Shown here: positions 41,898-54,011 of the stretch, one piece after another
Layout: each line of letters begins with the position of its first letter
Numbering within the stretch: position 1 is the first letter of the stretch
Assembly (NCBI GenBank): GCA_032718865.1
Contig: JALUTQ010000006.1
Location: forward strand, 186,001 to 250,000
Source of the DNA: Tilletia caries
Taxonomy: Eukaryota > Basidiomycota > Exobasidiomycetes > Tilletiales > Tilletiaceae
DNA: 64,000 nt
Direction: 5' to 3'
The notes under the pieces: model-generated
Database searches by the model: none
Told to the model about the DNA's origin: nothing
What the model saw: the letters and a program-made list of their open reading frames with translations, nothing else
Program-made: the position numbers and the translations under genes

Positions 41898-43766
41898 ATG
41901 ATCGCCATCATCGTGAAGGCTGCTGGCCGCAACGTTGCCCTCGCCCTCCTGGCTGCACAGCTCAACACGATCGCAGCAGTCGCCTCCCCTCTCGATCTCA
42001 ACGACGGCAGCCCGGCCCTCTGGTCCCGCGCCCAAGGCGCCAAGCTCGTCGGATCGGTCTGCAAGGCAAACGCAGAATGCTTCTCGGCTAATTGCCAGAT
42101 CACCTCGTCCACAAACACAACCTTGACGTGCCAACTCCAGCCATACCAGGGTCCCTGCTCCGAAGACGGGAATTGCGTGTCGCGGAATTGCGAAAAGGGA
42201 ACCTGCTCCAACGCCGCAGGTCTCCTCGGACCATGTGCGCACGACGACGACTGCGACGACTGGAGGAACTTCAAGCCGGTGGTATGCTCCCAGGGTCTCT
42301 GCAAAATCAAGGAGAACAAGGACTGCAAGGCCAACGCAGAGTGCACCACGGGCCTGTGCGACAACAAGATCTGCAGAAGACCTCCCCAGTCTCCGAATGC
42401 GGCCTGCTTCACCAACTCGGAGTGTCTCTCTGGCTCGTGTAAGGAGCTTCTGCATTGCACCAAGAAGAACGGCACCCTGACGGCCTGTGACTCCGTTTCC
42501 GAAAAGCACTGCAGCCGCTTCCAACTCGGAGAGCGATGTGCCAATACCGGAGAGTGCGCGTCCGGGTTCTGCCGGAACGGCGTCTGCGTCGCGGGCAAAG
42601 TAGGGGATACTTGCCTGGAGCAATACCAATGCTCCGGAAGCTTGCTATGCGGATCGAATGGCAAGTGCTACCAGCCCAAGAACGGAATCGCATCTCCGAC
42701 GGGAACCTGCTCGACCAACTCTCAGTGCGCGAGCGGTCGTTGTCTCGGAACTACACTGGTGCGGGATAGCGATGGCGTCAATGCCTGGAACAACGCGACT
42801 CTCCGCGTGGACCCGAAGCAGTGCGACTACCTCCACGACGGACAGGCGTCCTGCCGTACCTACAAAGACTGCGCCAGCGGTCTCTGCAAGAGTGGAAAGT
42901 GTGCACCAGGCAAGGCAGGCGATCGATGCTTGGTCAACTACCAATGCGAAGGCCTCTGTGGACTTGATGGCATCTGCTTCACCCCGACGCAGCAAGCCAG
43001 CCAGGGCGCCAAGCAGCCCTGCAAGACGGGCTCAGACTGTCTTTCGGACACCTGCGACAACGCCGAGCTCAATACCCTGCAACGCCCCTCCCTCCTCGAC
43101 CCAGAACAGACACTCACCGTGCGGGACGGATCGTGCCAACAGGCATATCTCGGCGAGGGCTGTCGCAAGCTGAGCGACTGCGCCGAGGGCGTCTGCTCCA
43201 GCGGCAAATGCACCCCCGTACGCACAGGCAACACATGCTCCGCCGACGAACAATGCGCAACCCGACAATGCACCAGCGGGACCTGCGTCCTCGCAGGCAC
43301 CGGCATCAATTGCAAGAAGAACACCGACTGCTTCTCAAACGACTGCCATGATTCCCCGTGTTTCTACTACTTCGAGAACCCGTGCACGTCGTACCTCACC
43401 TGCTCGGCGATCCTTACCGGCGGGACGTGTCGGGACGGTAGGGACTGCGAGGGGGATGCGACGTGTGCGCCGGATAGGACGTGTCGGGTTTTGAAGGACT
43501 ACCCTTGTAAGAAGGATGGCGATTGTCTGTCGAAGAACTGTATTGCGAACAGCTTCTGTACGCCGGGCGACTGCTCGACCCCGAAGGTCTGTGGCGATCC
43601 CCTCCGATCGACGACGACCTTGAGCTCGACACCACGAACTAGCAAGCCTCCGACGAGCTCAACAAGGACCGCGAGCTCGGCTTCGCACTCCACGACGAAG
43701 ACGAAGTCGACGTCGAGCTCAAGTAAAACGTCTTCGGCAAGTCCCACGAAGACGTCCACGATATGA
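41898..43766 (+). CDS. Large secreted cysteine-rich repeat protein
   Basis: Single exon, 622 residues. Residues 1-30 are a signal peptide (VALALLAAQLNTIAAVASP at its core). The body consists of about a dozen units of the form C-x4-6-C-x4-C-x3-G-x-C, for example CANTGECASGFCRNGVCVAG and CRTYKDCASGLCKSGKCAPG. They resemble the Dickkopf/EGF-like cysteine repeats seen in many basidiomycete secreted proteins. The last 60 residues are Ser/Thr/Lys-rich, likely O-glycosylated. No C-terminal hydrophobic tail, so no GPI anchor. Lack of introns sets it apart from the many-intron genes around it. Role unknown; cell-wall or extracellular function inferred. It starts 470 bp from the end of the transposon. 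Confidence 0.8.
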   Translation: MIAIIVKAAGRNVALALLAAQLNTIAAVASPLDLNDGSPALWSRAQGAKLVGSVCKANAECFSANCQITSSTNTTLTCQLQPYQGPCSEDGNCVSRNCEKGTCSNAAGLLGPCAHDDDCDDWRNFKPVVCSQGLCKIKENKDCKANAECTTGLCDNKICRRPPQSPNAACFTNSECLSGSCKELLHCTKKNGTLTACDSVSEKHCSRFQLGERCANTGECASGFCRNGVCVAGKVGDTCLEQYQCSGSLLCGSNGKCYQPKNGIASPTGTCSTNSQCASGRCLGTTLVRDSDGVNAWNNATLRVDPKQCDYLHDGQASCRTYKDCASGLCKSGKCAPGKAGDRCLVNYQCEGLCGLDGICFTPTQQASQGAKQPCKTGSDCLSDTCDNAELNTLQRPSLLDPEQTLTVRDGSCQQAYLGEGCRKLSDCAEGVCSSGKCTPVRTGNTCSADEQCATRQCTSGTCVLAGTGINCKKNTDCFSNDCHDSPCFYYFENPCTSYLTCSAILTGGTCRDGRDCEGDATCAPDRTCRVLKDYPCKKDGDCLSKNCIANSFCTPGDCSTPKVCGDPLRSTTTLSSTPRTSKPPTSSTRTASSASHSTTKTKSTSSSSKTSSASPTKTSTI

Positions 43767-43977
43767 TCTACCAGCTACCTGATGTGCTCTGTCAGCACGG
43801 ACATAGAATAAAGCTTCCTCTGTACCAAAGTATGTACGATTGAACAAAGATGCGTGGAGTGAAAAGAAAAGGGTGGAAAATGCATGCAATTCAGCGCTGT
43901 ACAAGGAGGGAAAGATTGACTTGATTGATTTGTGCGGAAACAGGCCGGCAAGGGGAAGTCGACAGCCCTCTTCTGCC

Positions 43978-46320
43978 CTACGTATGTCGAGCAGGCACCA
44001 ACGTCTCCCGACTCGCATTCCCCTGCCCATCCTCCTCCTCCTCCTCTTCCCCATTCCCATTCCCACCACCCATCAACCCCCTCCGCTCCGCCTCCGTCCC
44101 CGCAGACACCTCCCCCGTCCCGGCCCGCGTCACCCGCGGCCGAGCCGTATAATTCTGATCCCCAATCTCCTCCGCGTCGTCCTCGTCTTCTCCGACGGAG
44201 AAGACGACGTCGGCGTCCGAGGACGCGGGGTTATGTTGCCGCGCTGCACCTGCACCTGCGCCTGCTCCTGACCCTCCTGGGTGGGCTTGGGTCCCGCTCG
44301 CTCGTGCGCTCCCGCCGGGTGGTGGGAAGTACGGCGGTGGAGCATCAGCCCCTTCCCTATCCGGTCGAACCGTAGGTCCCGCCCCCGCGCGTATTCGAGC
44401 GCGCTTGGCAGCCTCGAGATCGCCATCGTCGTCGTCATCATCATCGTCGTTGTCGTTGACGCCTTCCCGGGTGGCAAAGGTGTCGATCTCGAAGTCGTTC
44501 GCGTCGTAGTCGTCGTCGGTCGCGACTTCGTCTGACATGGACATTCGCAGGTTTTGGCCTGTTGGGCGCCAGATCCAGGCGATGGACGAGAACACTGCGA
44601 AGCATGAAGTACGGTCAGCTAAAGCTTGAGGCTCTGGATAAGACATTTTCGTAGAATCCTACTCACCGATGAAGTACAGGGTGCCGAGCCATCCGTCGAG
44701 CAGGAGCCAGCGGTACTTCCACGTTCGACTGCTGAAGGTCTCAACTGCGGAGCCGAAGGATACCGTCGAGATGACGAAGAAAAGGAAGATGACGAGAACG
44801 GCGATCGAAAGAATACGATGCAGCTTCTTGAACATCGACACCTTGAATCCTGTTGGTTGAGCAGGGTCAGAACAGCGAGCCACACTCAGAACGATGCTTC
44901 GAGGGGAGAACTCACTCTGCTTGCGTGCAGTCAGATGATCGATCGTGCTGTTCAGTGACCTCAGCGTCCACATCATAAACCCAGTTAGCGTCAAAGAAAG
45001 CGGGAAGATGCTGGAGGACAAGAAGAAATGGCACACGCGCATTCGCAGTCAGCTCGTTGTGCTCGTCCTTCTCTTTTCGGAGAAGACAGAGGTCAACTCA
45101 CAACATAAAAATGAATCCTCCACCAGACTCGAGCGTGATCAAGACGACTCCGACAGAGTACAGCACACCAAAGACGAAATGCAGCCCAGTAAGCATACGA
45201 ACCCTCGTCATGATCGGCCCAATACTAGGCCTAACCACGCCGTATCCCATCGAAACAATGAGCAGCAAGAACAGACTGATGCTGTTCCTGGCCGCGTCCA
45301 GCACGGAGCTGAGGACGAGGAGCGTGCGCGCAAAGATGGTGACGAAGTGGTTCTCGGAGGCGGAGCGGATGGTGAAGAAGTCGATGTCGGTGGCGTTGAG
45401 GTAGGCGTAGTAGCCGAACTGGGCACACATCTCGATGATGAGGAACAGGATGGTCAGGCTGAGGAAGTGCTGGACGGTGAGAAGTCTGTTGGGAAGGTAG
45501 CAAGAGAGATGTGAGTGGATGAGCGCGCATAACAACTTTGCTATGATTCGCGACGGCAAGGGCAAAGTACTCACTCTGAGCGGTGCATGATGGAGAGCGT
45601 GAGCCAGACGACACCCATGACGAGGTACGCCAGAGTGAGGAAACCATAGAAGGCGAGTTTGGGATACTCGGCAGCAGGAAGATTGCCATTGAAGTTGTTG
45701 GTAAAAGTGACGATGCCCTTGTACTGCGCGTGCGTACCGGAAGCGCCATACGTCAACGTAGGCGTCGAGCCATTCCCAGCAGCCGCCGTCGAGGAGAGCG
45801 GCACACTGGCCGTGCAGTAGAACCCGTCCTTGCTGATGGGATACTCGATGCTGAACGGCGCGACACTCTTGCTAAAATCGACCCTCTGCGTCCGGATCGA
45901 CGGCGCCTGCCCATTAACGATAAACTGCGCAAGCTGCGTCTTCCCATCGCACAACCCCTGCGCAGCAGCCGCGTCCGTGCAGATATACGTCTTAAGCGCA
46001 TATCCGAACCGATCCGCCGTGCTCGAATCCGTCTTGCCCAGCGCGTGGAAGTCGGTCCAGTCGTAGATGACGTTGGCCACGATGCCCACGGCGCCCTTGT
46101 CGAAGGTCACCGTGACCCGGCTTCGGTTGGAGCCGGGGGGAGAGGCGCGCACGCCTTCGCAGACTTGGCGGAGCTCGTCCTTGTCGGAGAAGCCGACCTT
46201 GCTGGCGTGCGCGGTGTCGGCGAGAAGGAGGAGTCCGAGCGCAGAGACGAGGACGAGCAGGGCATGTATGCTGCCTGCGCTGGGCGATGAGGGCCGCCGA
46301 CCGAGTGTGAAGAGGCGCAT
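43978..46320 (-). CDS. GOST-family seven-transmembrane protein (PTM1 / lung 7TM type)
   Basis: Five exons on the minus strand, 46320-45575, 45485-45102, 45010-44916, 44849-44667 and 44594-43978, 674 residues. A signal peptide (ALLVLVSALGLLLLADTAHA) leads to a luminal domain of about 220 residues with N-glycosylation sequons. Then come seven hydrophobic helices, among them LAFYGFLTLAYLVMGVVWLT, the ILFLIIEMCAQFGYYAYLN region, SLFLLLIVSMGYGVVRPSIG and ILSIAVLVIFLFFVISTV. The PSIG motif and WLLLDGWLGTLYFIG are hallmarks of the PTM1/GPR107/TMEM87 group of Golgi proteins. The cytosolic tail is acidic (a run of nine Asp) and low complexity. A role in Golgi/endosome traffic is inferred from the family. 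It shares a 184-bp promoter with the QPRT gene. Confidence 0.88.
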
Positions 46321-46504
46321 GCAGGAGTGCCGCGCGCGCGCAGGTGGGAGAGAGTCTCTGTATGCGTGTATGTCGAGATGGTCGACGTCGTCCGCATCAC
46401 CATCGTCCAGAACGAGCGAGGGAAGATGGGCAGGAAGCATGCGCACGCCCTCCATCATCCTCTCCTCACTCACTCACTCCTACACTCGCTCTACACAGAC
46501 AGAG

Positions 46505-47652
46505 ATGGCCGACAAACAGTTCGCGCACCTCCTCCCGCCGTCGTGGAAGAACGTCCTGCACGCCTGGTTCGCCGAGGACTGTCCCTCCTTCGACTACGGC
46601 GGCTTCGTCGTCGGCGAGAGCCCCCTCACCGCAACCCTCTACGCAAAATCAGCGGGCGTACTCGCCGGCGTGCCCTTCTTCACCGAGGTCTTCACGCATC
46701 TGGGCTGTAAGGTCCAGTGGAACTATGCCGATGGCGATGTGCTCGGCGGCGGTGGAGGAGGGAAAGAGGAGGGGGGCAAGATGAAGGTCGCTGTTGCGAA
46801 GGTGTCGGGGCCTGCGCGACTTATCCTCCTCGGCGAGCGCGTGGCTCTGAATACCTTGGCCCGCTGCTCAGGCGTCGCGACTGCGTGAGTTGCTCTGTCC
46901 CTTTGCTTTTGGTTCTCGCTATGTACTGATCCGAGATATGCGATCCCACAGCTCCCGCGCATTCCTAGACAGCGCCCGCGCCTCAGGCTACGAAGGCATC
47001 GTCGCCGGCACCCGCAAGACGACGCCCGGCTTCCGACTCGTGGAGAAGTACGGCATGCTCGTCGGCGGCGTCGATGCGCACCGATACGACCTCAGCTCCA
47101 TGGTTATGCTCAAGGACAACCACATCTGGGCTTGCTCCCGGCCTTCGACTTCTTCTTCTTCTTCTTCCTCCTCCTCTGCTTCGACGGCAGACTCGAACTC
47201 GAATGAGGCCCCGATCACACGTGCGATCCAAGCGGCTCGACGAGTCGCCGGGTTCGCGCTCCGGATCGACGTCGAAGTGCAGTCCCTCGACGAGGCCCGA
47301 CTCGCCATCGCTGCCGGCGCCGACGTCGTCATGCTCGACAACATGCAGGGCGCCGATCTCGTCGAGGGAGCGAGGACGCTCAAGCGGGAGATGCAGGAGG
47401 CTGCGGTTTCTGGCAAGCTTGCGAGACCTACGCTGCTGGAGAGCAGTGGTGGGATTGATATTGGCAATGTGGCACAGGGGGGACATATCGACAATGGTGA
47501 GCCTCTTATGCGACTCGGCATACTAATCCGCAGCTTTCACGTAGACCTGACGACGTCCTTCTTGTCCTGCAGCGATCGACATCATCTCCACCTCCTCAAT
47601 CCACCAGTCTACTCAGCACGTCGACTTCAGCTTGAAGATCGACCAGCAATGA
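46505..47652 (+). CDS. BNA6: Nicotinate-nucleotide pyrophosphorylase (quinolinate phosphoribosyltransferase)
   Basis: Three exons (46505-46884, 46952-47496, 47573-47652), 334 residues. It makes nicotinate mononucleotide, CO2 and PPi from quinolinate and PRPP, the last step of the de novo kynurenine route to NAD. Key sequence: [29 protein letters not shown] (substrate-binding Arg/Lys), [40 protein letters not shown] and LLESSGGID. All active-site blocks are present. Two insertions are unusual: a Gly/Lys-rich loop near residue 85 and a polyserine loop after KDNHIWA from a TCT/TTC repeat (about 47150-47185). Length is above the usual 290-300 because of these. Confidence 0.94.
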
Positions 47653-47820
47653 ATGAACAACTATTTCAGTAGGACAGGATCGAATGTAGATTGGGACAGA
47701 GATCGAATGCAAAAGAGTGCAATTAGGGATGTCATCGATGCGTTGCAAGAAGAAGAGGCACAAAAAAAAGTAATGGGGCAAGGTATAGACAGTTCGTAAG
47801 GCGGTGGGCAATGCAGATTC

Positions 47821-50226
47821 TCACTCAGGCGCAGGACTCGCTCGAGGCGTCCACCTGATCTGCCGCAGCCGATCAAGCGCAATTTCCACCTCCCTCCCAC
47901 GCACACCGACGTCCTGTCTCCGCTGTCTCTTCCGATCCTCCTCCGTCCCCTCCCGCGTCCCCGTCCGCGTCGGCGTCCGCGTCGCACCAAATGCAGAAGG
48001 GGAGCCTTGATGAAGGGAGGAGGGATGCCCGCGTTTGCCCAGAAGCGTATCGCCTAAGCGAGAGGAGACCTTCCCTCCCTTCCCTGAAGTCCGCTCCAAC
48101 AAGAGCCGTCCAGCAGGTGAGAGAGTAGCAGCACTGCTCCGCGGAGTAGAAGACGAGCCCAAACCCGCCGAGGTCCTGCTCTTCCTCAACCCACCCGTAT
48201 ACCGCGCCTGGCCATACGGCGTCCCGTCGTCTTGTGGCTTGGGCGTCTGCTGGGCCGTCTTGGATCGGGAGGACTGTTGAGCGAGACGGCGGCCGATTTG
48301 GTCGCGTCGTGGTGCTGGAGGAACGCGAAAGGAGCCGTCGTACACTACAGAGGAAATCAAGCGGGTGTTCAGCACGAGCGCAAACCCCTGGTATCACGAG
48401 CGCAAACCCCTGGTATCATGAAGGGGGACAGAAAACTCACCCTCCTCCGTCTCCTCCTTCGTCCGCGGCTGCACAGGCACATGATCCCGACCCCACCGCT
48501 TAAGCTCGTCCACCCTCCTCTCCCCATCCTCATCAAACACCTCCAGCCCCAGCCGGCGTCGAAAGGCGACGTCGGCCCCGATGGAGTCGAGGTAGTCGCC
48601 CAGTACCGACTCGTCGCGCGGGGTCTGTGCTAAGGGGGTCACGAAGCCGTAGCCGTTCACGCGCGGGGATGCGAAGGCTGCTGAGGAGAAGTCGAGCGAA
48701 TCGTCGAGCGTGTTATCTCCTGCATGCGATGCGCCGTCCGCTGTGCCTAGTTGAAAGAGATGAATCAAAATGGGAATGTTCGTATACAAAGCGGGGAGGG
48801 TGAATGACTCACTCTGTGGTCGACCCGCGATGGCAGCATCTATGCGACTACTGGAAGGCGAATCTGGCCCACGCGACAGTCCAGCCTCACTTCGAAGGGC
48901 ACTATCACTCCCGTCCAAATCAGGCATCCGAAGCGCATTCAGTCGAATCCCCGGCTTCTCAGCCTTCACTTTCCGCGCAGTATTCGACTTAGCAGGGTTT
49001 GCGCCTGACGATGATGCTGCGGGCGGTAGGCTGGAGGTACTGCGGTCGTAGGTGTTGATGTTTGCGTCCGGTCCAAAGTGGAAGGCGTTGCGTGCGGTGA
49101 AGCGCCAGGAGGGGAAGCTGGCGGGGCGGGTGTCTTCTACTGGTCTGAGAGCGGCGTCGGGATCGAAGTTGGGATCCTCCTTGTCTGGGTCAGCAGTTCC
49201 TTCCTGTCCTTCCGAGGTGGAGGGCCCAGCCTCGATGAGAAGCTGTCGCTCCTTTCCCTTGAGCTTCTTCTTGAAGTTGGGGTCGGACTCGAGGGCGGCG
49301 GCGATGGCCAATCTCTGACCGTGATGCGCCTCCAGCCGGCCCTTCTCCTCAGCCACGATGCGTTTCTGATTGGCCGTCTGCTCCGCCTGATAGGCCCACG
49401 CATAGCGCTCCCTTCGCTTCATGGCATTAAGCTGAAGCAGGCGGGAGAACGAAGCGTTGTCCTCGGAGGTATATGCGCGTTGGAAGGCTGTGAGGCTGAG
49501 GGACGTATCGGCCGGAGGACGCAGCTGCCGTTCGTCGTCGAGGGTGGACTGGCCCGCTTCGGACTGCGCATAGCGGGAAGGACCCGCGGTGGAGCGGGTG
49601 TCCGGGTAGCGAGAGTACGGCGTTGGGACTGTACCCTGCGCGAGCGAGCGGAGCGGGGTCTGGTCGTCGTCCCAGCCGCGCTGTCCGAGCGCTGGCCGTC
49701 GTGGAGTCGAGGCTGCGCTGGGTGCCGGTGAGGGAGAGGGGCCTGGTACGCGGCCCACCCTCGGGAGCGGAGTGCGAGTGGGAGTGGGAGTGGGAGTGCT
49801 GCGCGCCCGAGCAGGGGTCAGCGACGCTGCCGCATTGGCCGCGACGACCTCGTCCGCCCTGCGCTCCGCCCTGACAAGGGCCCTGACAGTAGCCTCGATC
49901 CAGTCCTCCTTCCCACTCTGGAGCGCGTCCAGGTACTCGTTCTCCGCCCTGAGGCGGTCGAGGTCTGGGAAGAAGTCGCGCTGGATGATGGAGGAGACGG
50001 AGTGGATGTAGTGCTCCTCGGCGAGCACGCTCTGTCCGCGCAGACTGACTCCGCCGGCGTCGGACGGGGACCCAGCATGAGCATGAGCATGAGCATGAGC
50101 ATGAGCATGAGCATGAGCATGAGCATGAGCATGAGCAGGGCGAAGCAGCGCCTTTGACGATGCCATCTCACCAGTCACAGCTAGTACTGGCTCTGAGGCC
50201 GAGCTCATCGACAGCGAGCGCGGCAT
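47821..50226 (-). CDS. Splicing-associated protein ESS2 (DGCR14 / Bis1 family)
   Basis: Three exons on the minus strand, 50226-48813, 48746-48441 and 48344-47821, about 747 residues. It is a nuclear protein found with the spliceosome C complex in animals and called Bis1 in fission yeast. The N-terminal block VLAEEHYIHSVSSIIQRDFF followed by PDLDRLRAENEYLDA is the Es2 signature. LTAFQRAYTSEDNASFSRLL and RRERYAWAY complete the first conserved region. The C-terminal exon has YDGSFRVPPAPRRDQIGRRL and LSPAGRLLLER. An Ala-His repeat near residue 35 comes from a GCATGA hexanucleotide. The first intron (66 nt, 48747-48812) is a multiple of three without an in-frame stop, so a 22-residue longer isoform is possible. 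Confidence 0.9.
50077..50138 (-). repeat. Hexanucleotide repeat encoding Ala-His
   Basis: GCATGA repeated about ten times; the minus strand codes (Ala-His)n in the ESS2 N-terminus. Confidence 0.9.
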
Positions 50227-50444
50227 CGAGTTGGAGGGCCTCGCTGTTACGCACGTAAGTTACGTAAGGAGCAAAAAGGCTCCGCTCCACCTCCACCTTC
50301 CCCCAGCTGGACCCCGGATCCCGATCAAGGCATAGGCGCGGGCCAGAATCCAGATTGAGGTCAGCATCGCCATCGCCATCGCCATCGCCATCAGCAGCAG
50401 CGACAGCAGCGAGGTTGGCGGCGACGAGCACGAGCACGAGCACG
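50227..50444. promoter_or_regulatory. Shared divergent promoter, ESS2 / DCAF11
   Basis: 218 bp between opposing start codons. It contains a GCCATC repeat at about 50365-50395 and GAGCAC repeats just before the DCAF11 ATG. Confidence 0.55.
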
Positions 50445-50447
50445 ATG

Positions 50448-50478
<31 letters not shown>

Positions 50479-53400
50479 CCTGCGACCGCGCCATCGACCG
50501 CGCCCCGGAAGCGCATCAGCCAGCCAGCACCGACAGCGCTAGCATCCCATCAACACTCCCCAGCGCACACCCAGCATTCGCAGAGCAACAGCAAGAGCAT
50601 GACCCCGACCCCGACCCCGACTCATTCGTAGATGCCGACGAAGGCCAGGACGAAAATCCCGACGGCGGAGATGAAGAAGATGACCACGGCGACAATGCTC
50701 GCCATTTCCTCCTCAACGCCGCATACGAGTTCGGCGGAGACGACGACGACGAAGACTTCTACGCCGCAGAGGACGACATCGACGAAGACATCGACGAGGA
50801 CGACGACATCGATATCGACGACGACCACCCCGACGTTCAGGAGTTCATCTCCCGCCTCACTGCCGGTCAGGCCCAAGACGGCGACGATGATGACGACGAC
50901 GAGGACGACGACGACGACGAGGACGACGACGACGACGAGGATGTGGAAGAGGAGGGGGAACAGGAGGACGAAGATGCGGAAGCCGGCGCTGCTCAGCCCG
51001 GAAATGCTCGAGCTCCCCTCATGGCCACCGTCGAGATCAACGGAACCCAGCAAGAAATGGGCCTGCTCGGTCAGTTCACAGCTGACTGATCATGCATACA
51101 TTTCCCCCCTCTCAGCAGCTCACCTCCTGACCTTCCGATTCCCGCAGAACTCCTCGCCGCACTCACCCAAACTCGCGGCGCTGGCGGTCTCTCGGCCATC
51201 GCTGTACGCACCCTGCGCCAGATCGCAGCTAGCACAGCCCAAGTGCCCGGCGCAAGGAGAGCCGCTACCGTCAACAACAACGGGGACGACGATGATGAGG
51301 ATCTCTACGACGATGATGATGACGACGACTATTACGACGAGGAGGATGATGACCAGCCGATGACCTTCCTTGGCCATGCCCGGTCACAGAATGTGAGTGA
51401 TGCGCGTTTCATCCTGTGTATATGCAGATTCTGAGAGCTCACATGGACTCATCACTCACAGGCTCGACCAAAGATGACCGATCGATGGGAGAAGATCACC
51501 GAGCCTGTGACCGCAGGAGTCGAGCTTCTCATGAGTGGCGACTTCGGTCAGGTACGTCGCCCTCCCAGCCCCGACATATCCCGCATACATGCATGTTTAC
51601 TGGCTCTTTCGCCCCCCTCACAGCCTCCCTCCCGGCCCACAGATGCTCCCAGGAGCAACTTCGCTCCGTCCCGGAACCTGCACGGCATTCTCAGCGCTCA
51701 TAAGACATCTACTCGGCCATTGGCCAGATCGAAGCTTTCGGTACGCTGCCAATTGCACCTCCTCCCGAAAAACGATCATTGCCCTTCACTTCGTTTGACT
51801 GACCACTTGCGTGTAATCGGATCGTAGCACTACGTGCCTAACAGTGCAGGGGTTGAGGTAGCGAGATATGACGATCGCTGCTACTGTGGGCAATACTCCG
51901 AAGGTACGATGCGATGGCCTGTCTCCATTGCCTTCTTTGGCAGCAGGCGAAACTGACGCGTCTCATGCTTCCACCCCGCATTAGATTCGACATTCTTCTA
52001 CTCCTGTACAAAGAGCTTCATGCTGCATGTGAGTGTCAGAACCCGCCCTTTGGCGCTGGAGATCTTCAAGTAGGTTTCCATGTCTCCCGCTCATGCTGAA
52101 TGCAATCGTCATCCTTCCGCAGATGTACGACACCACCATGCCGCAACCGCCGCTCTCCTCCGTCGCCCGTCACGGCTTCGGGCATAGGTACCGCGCCTCC
52201 GGCTCCCAAATAACCAGCCTCCGCACGATCAAGTCCATCAAGTGCCGCGAGGGCCAATGGACGATCACCGACGCCAACCTGAGCCCAGACAACCGGTTCA
52301 TGATCTACAGCTCCATCACGCCGTATGTGCATCTGGTGCCCACTGGGCTGGGGGACGTCCAGGAGGGCTTTGTGGACCATGGCGAGGTTGATTCGGATGA
52401 GGATGTGGTCGACCCGGATAACCCGGCGCATAGTGCTCGGCAGGTCCAGCTTGATTTTAGTGCGCCGGGGAGTCGGAGGGGGTGGTATGGCGGTGGCTCG
52501 GTGAGTTCACGAGCTCCTTCAAGTACCGAGCCTTGTTCCTGTTTGAACCTCACAGTCTTGACGATTTTTTTTTTTTTTAATCTCGATTCCTACCAGCTCT
52601 GGTCGATTCGCTTCTCGGGAGATTCTCGGGAGATCGTGGCTGGAGCGGGAAGCGGCGACATTGCTGTCTACGATATCGAGGCGCGCCGGCAGACGCTGCG
52701 AGTGTCGGGCCACGCAGACGATGTGAATGCTGTTGCTTTTGCGGACCGGGGCAGTGGTAACGTGCTGATCAGTGGGAGCGACGATAGCTACGTCAAGGTC
52801 TGGTGCGTAGAAACCGGTTTCCACTCTTGGTCAATGTTCGTTTTCGCTGATTTCCATCATTCAAATACTTCCACAGGGACCGGCGATCGCTCCACCACGG
52901 CAAGCCTGCCGGAGTCCTCGTCGGCCACACGGAGGGAGTAACCTACGTCTCCCCCAAGGGCGACGGGCGGTACTGTGTCTCGAACGGGAAAGACCAGTGC
53001 GCGAAGCTGTGGGATTTGAGACAGATGCATTCGGGGGGCGACTTTGAGCGGATGATGAGGGCAGAGCGGAGTTCGAGAGGGTATGGGATTCCTGGGTTTG
53101 ATTATCGGACGGATGTGGTGCGTCTCGCCCGTTTTCTCAGCAGGAGCTACTGTACGCGACGATAAGCTGACTCTCATGTTTGATTGGGTCCACTTCGCAG
53201 TATCACGCCCCGGCATACGAGACTCGTCCGGATGACTGCTCGCTGATGACGTTCCGCGGTCATGCAGTCATGCAGACGCTCATTCGCTGCCACTTCAGCC
53301 CCGAAGCGACGACGGGCCAGAAGTACATCTACTCCGGGTCGACGGATGGTCTGATCCATGTGAGCAACCGAGACGCTTCTTCTTCTCTTCCCTTTGCCCT

Positions 53401-54011
53401 CTCATAGCGATGTGATACTGACCCCTGGGTTGCTATTTTCTGGATTCCTCAGATCTGGTCTCTGGACGGTCGCGTAGTAGAAGTGATCGACCGAAGCAAG
53501 ACCCTCCCACTCGTAGCGGACCCCGTGGCCGGCGCCGGCGCTTCCTCCGCGCCTGACTTTGAGCTCGACGTCGACATGGACGAATCGGCGGCTGAGTCGC
53601 TGACGTATGACGGCTTTGAGGGTCGGTATCGGCCGGTGCATAATGCGTCGAGAAAGGGGCCGACTTGTGTGAGGGATGTGAGCTGGCATAGTTATGAGCC
53701 TAGTATGATGAGCACTTCGTGGGGTGCGAATGGTCGAGGTAGTGAGTTGATCACTCGCTTTTGCTTTCAGCATTCAGACGTACTGAACTGGATCGCTCTC
53801 TCATCGACCGTTTCTCTCTCTTTTCCTCTAGGCATCGCAAAGCATGTAAGTCACCTGACAGATGAGAGACAGCTTTCTTGTCTGCGTGCCATCATAGACT
53901 GACCAAGTATGCAAACTTCTGATCCTCCCACAGGAATGGAAAGACTTCGGCAAGCAAGGGCTTTCCTTCGAAGACGCGCTCGAGAAGGGCAGACTGGAAG
54001 CCTTGCGCTGA
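50445..54011 (+). CDS. DCAF11/WDR23-type WD40 protein (CUL4-DDB1 substrate receptor)
   Basis: Thirteen exons: 50445-51069, 51148-51392, 51462-51551, 51624-51740, 51828-51903, 51985-52028, 52123-52500, 52597-52802, 52877-53117, 53201-53359, 53453-53738, 53832-53845 and 53934-54011. All phases match, 852 residues. Exon 12 is only 14 nt. The N-terminus has polyserine and long acidic runs. The WD repeats include LWSIRFSGDSREIVAGAGSG, ISGSDDSYVKVWDRRSL, GKDQCAKLWDLRQ, YIYSGSTDGLIHIWSLDG and VRDVSWHSYEP. The order, with IWDRR-type DxR boxes (VKVWDRR, KLWDLRQ), matches LEC14B/DCAF11 proteins. In animals these present substrates, notably Nrf2, to CUL4-DDB1. The fungal substrate is unknown. An intron at 52501-52596 has a 15-T run. 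Confidence 0.9.

Noticed and set aside
43978..44560. Separate plus-strand Arg/Pro-rich ORFs over the last exon of the 7TM gene
   Set aside because: They are antisense to the acidic, low-complexity cytosolic tail of the GOST protein.
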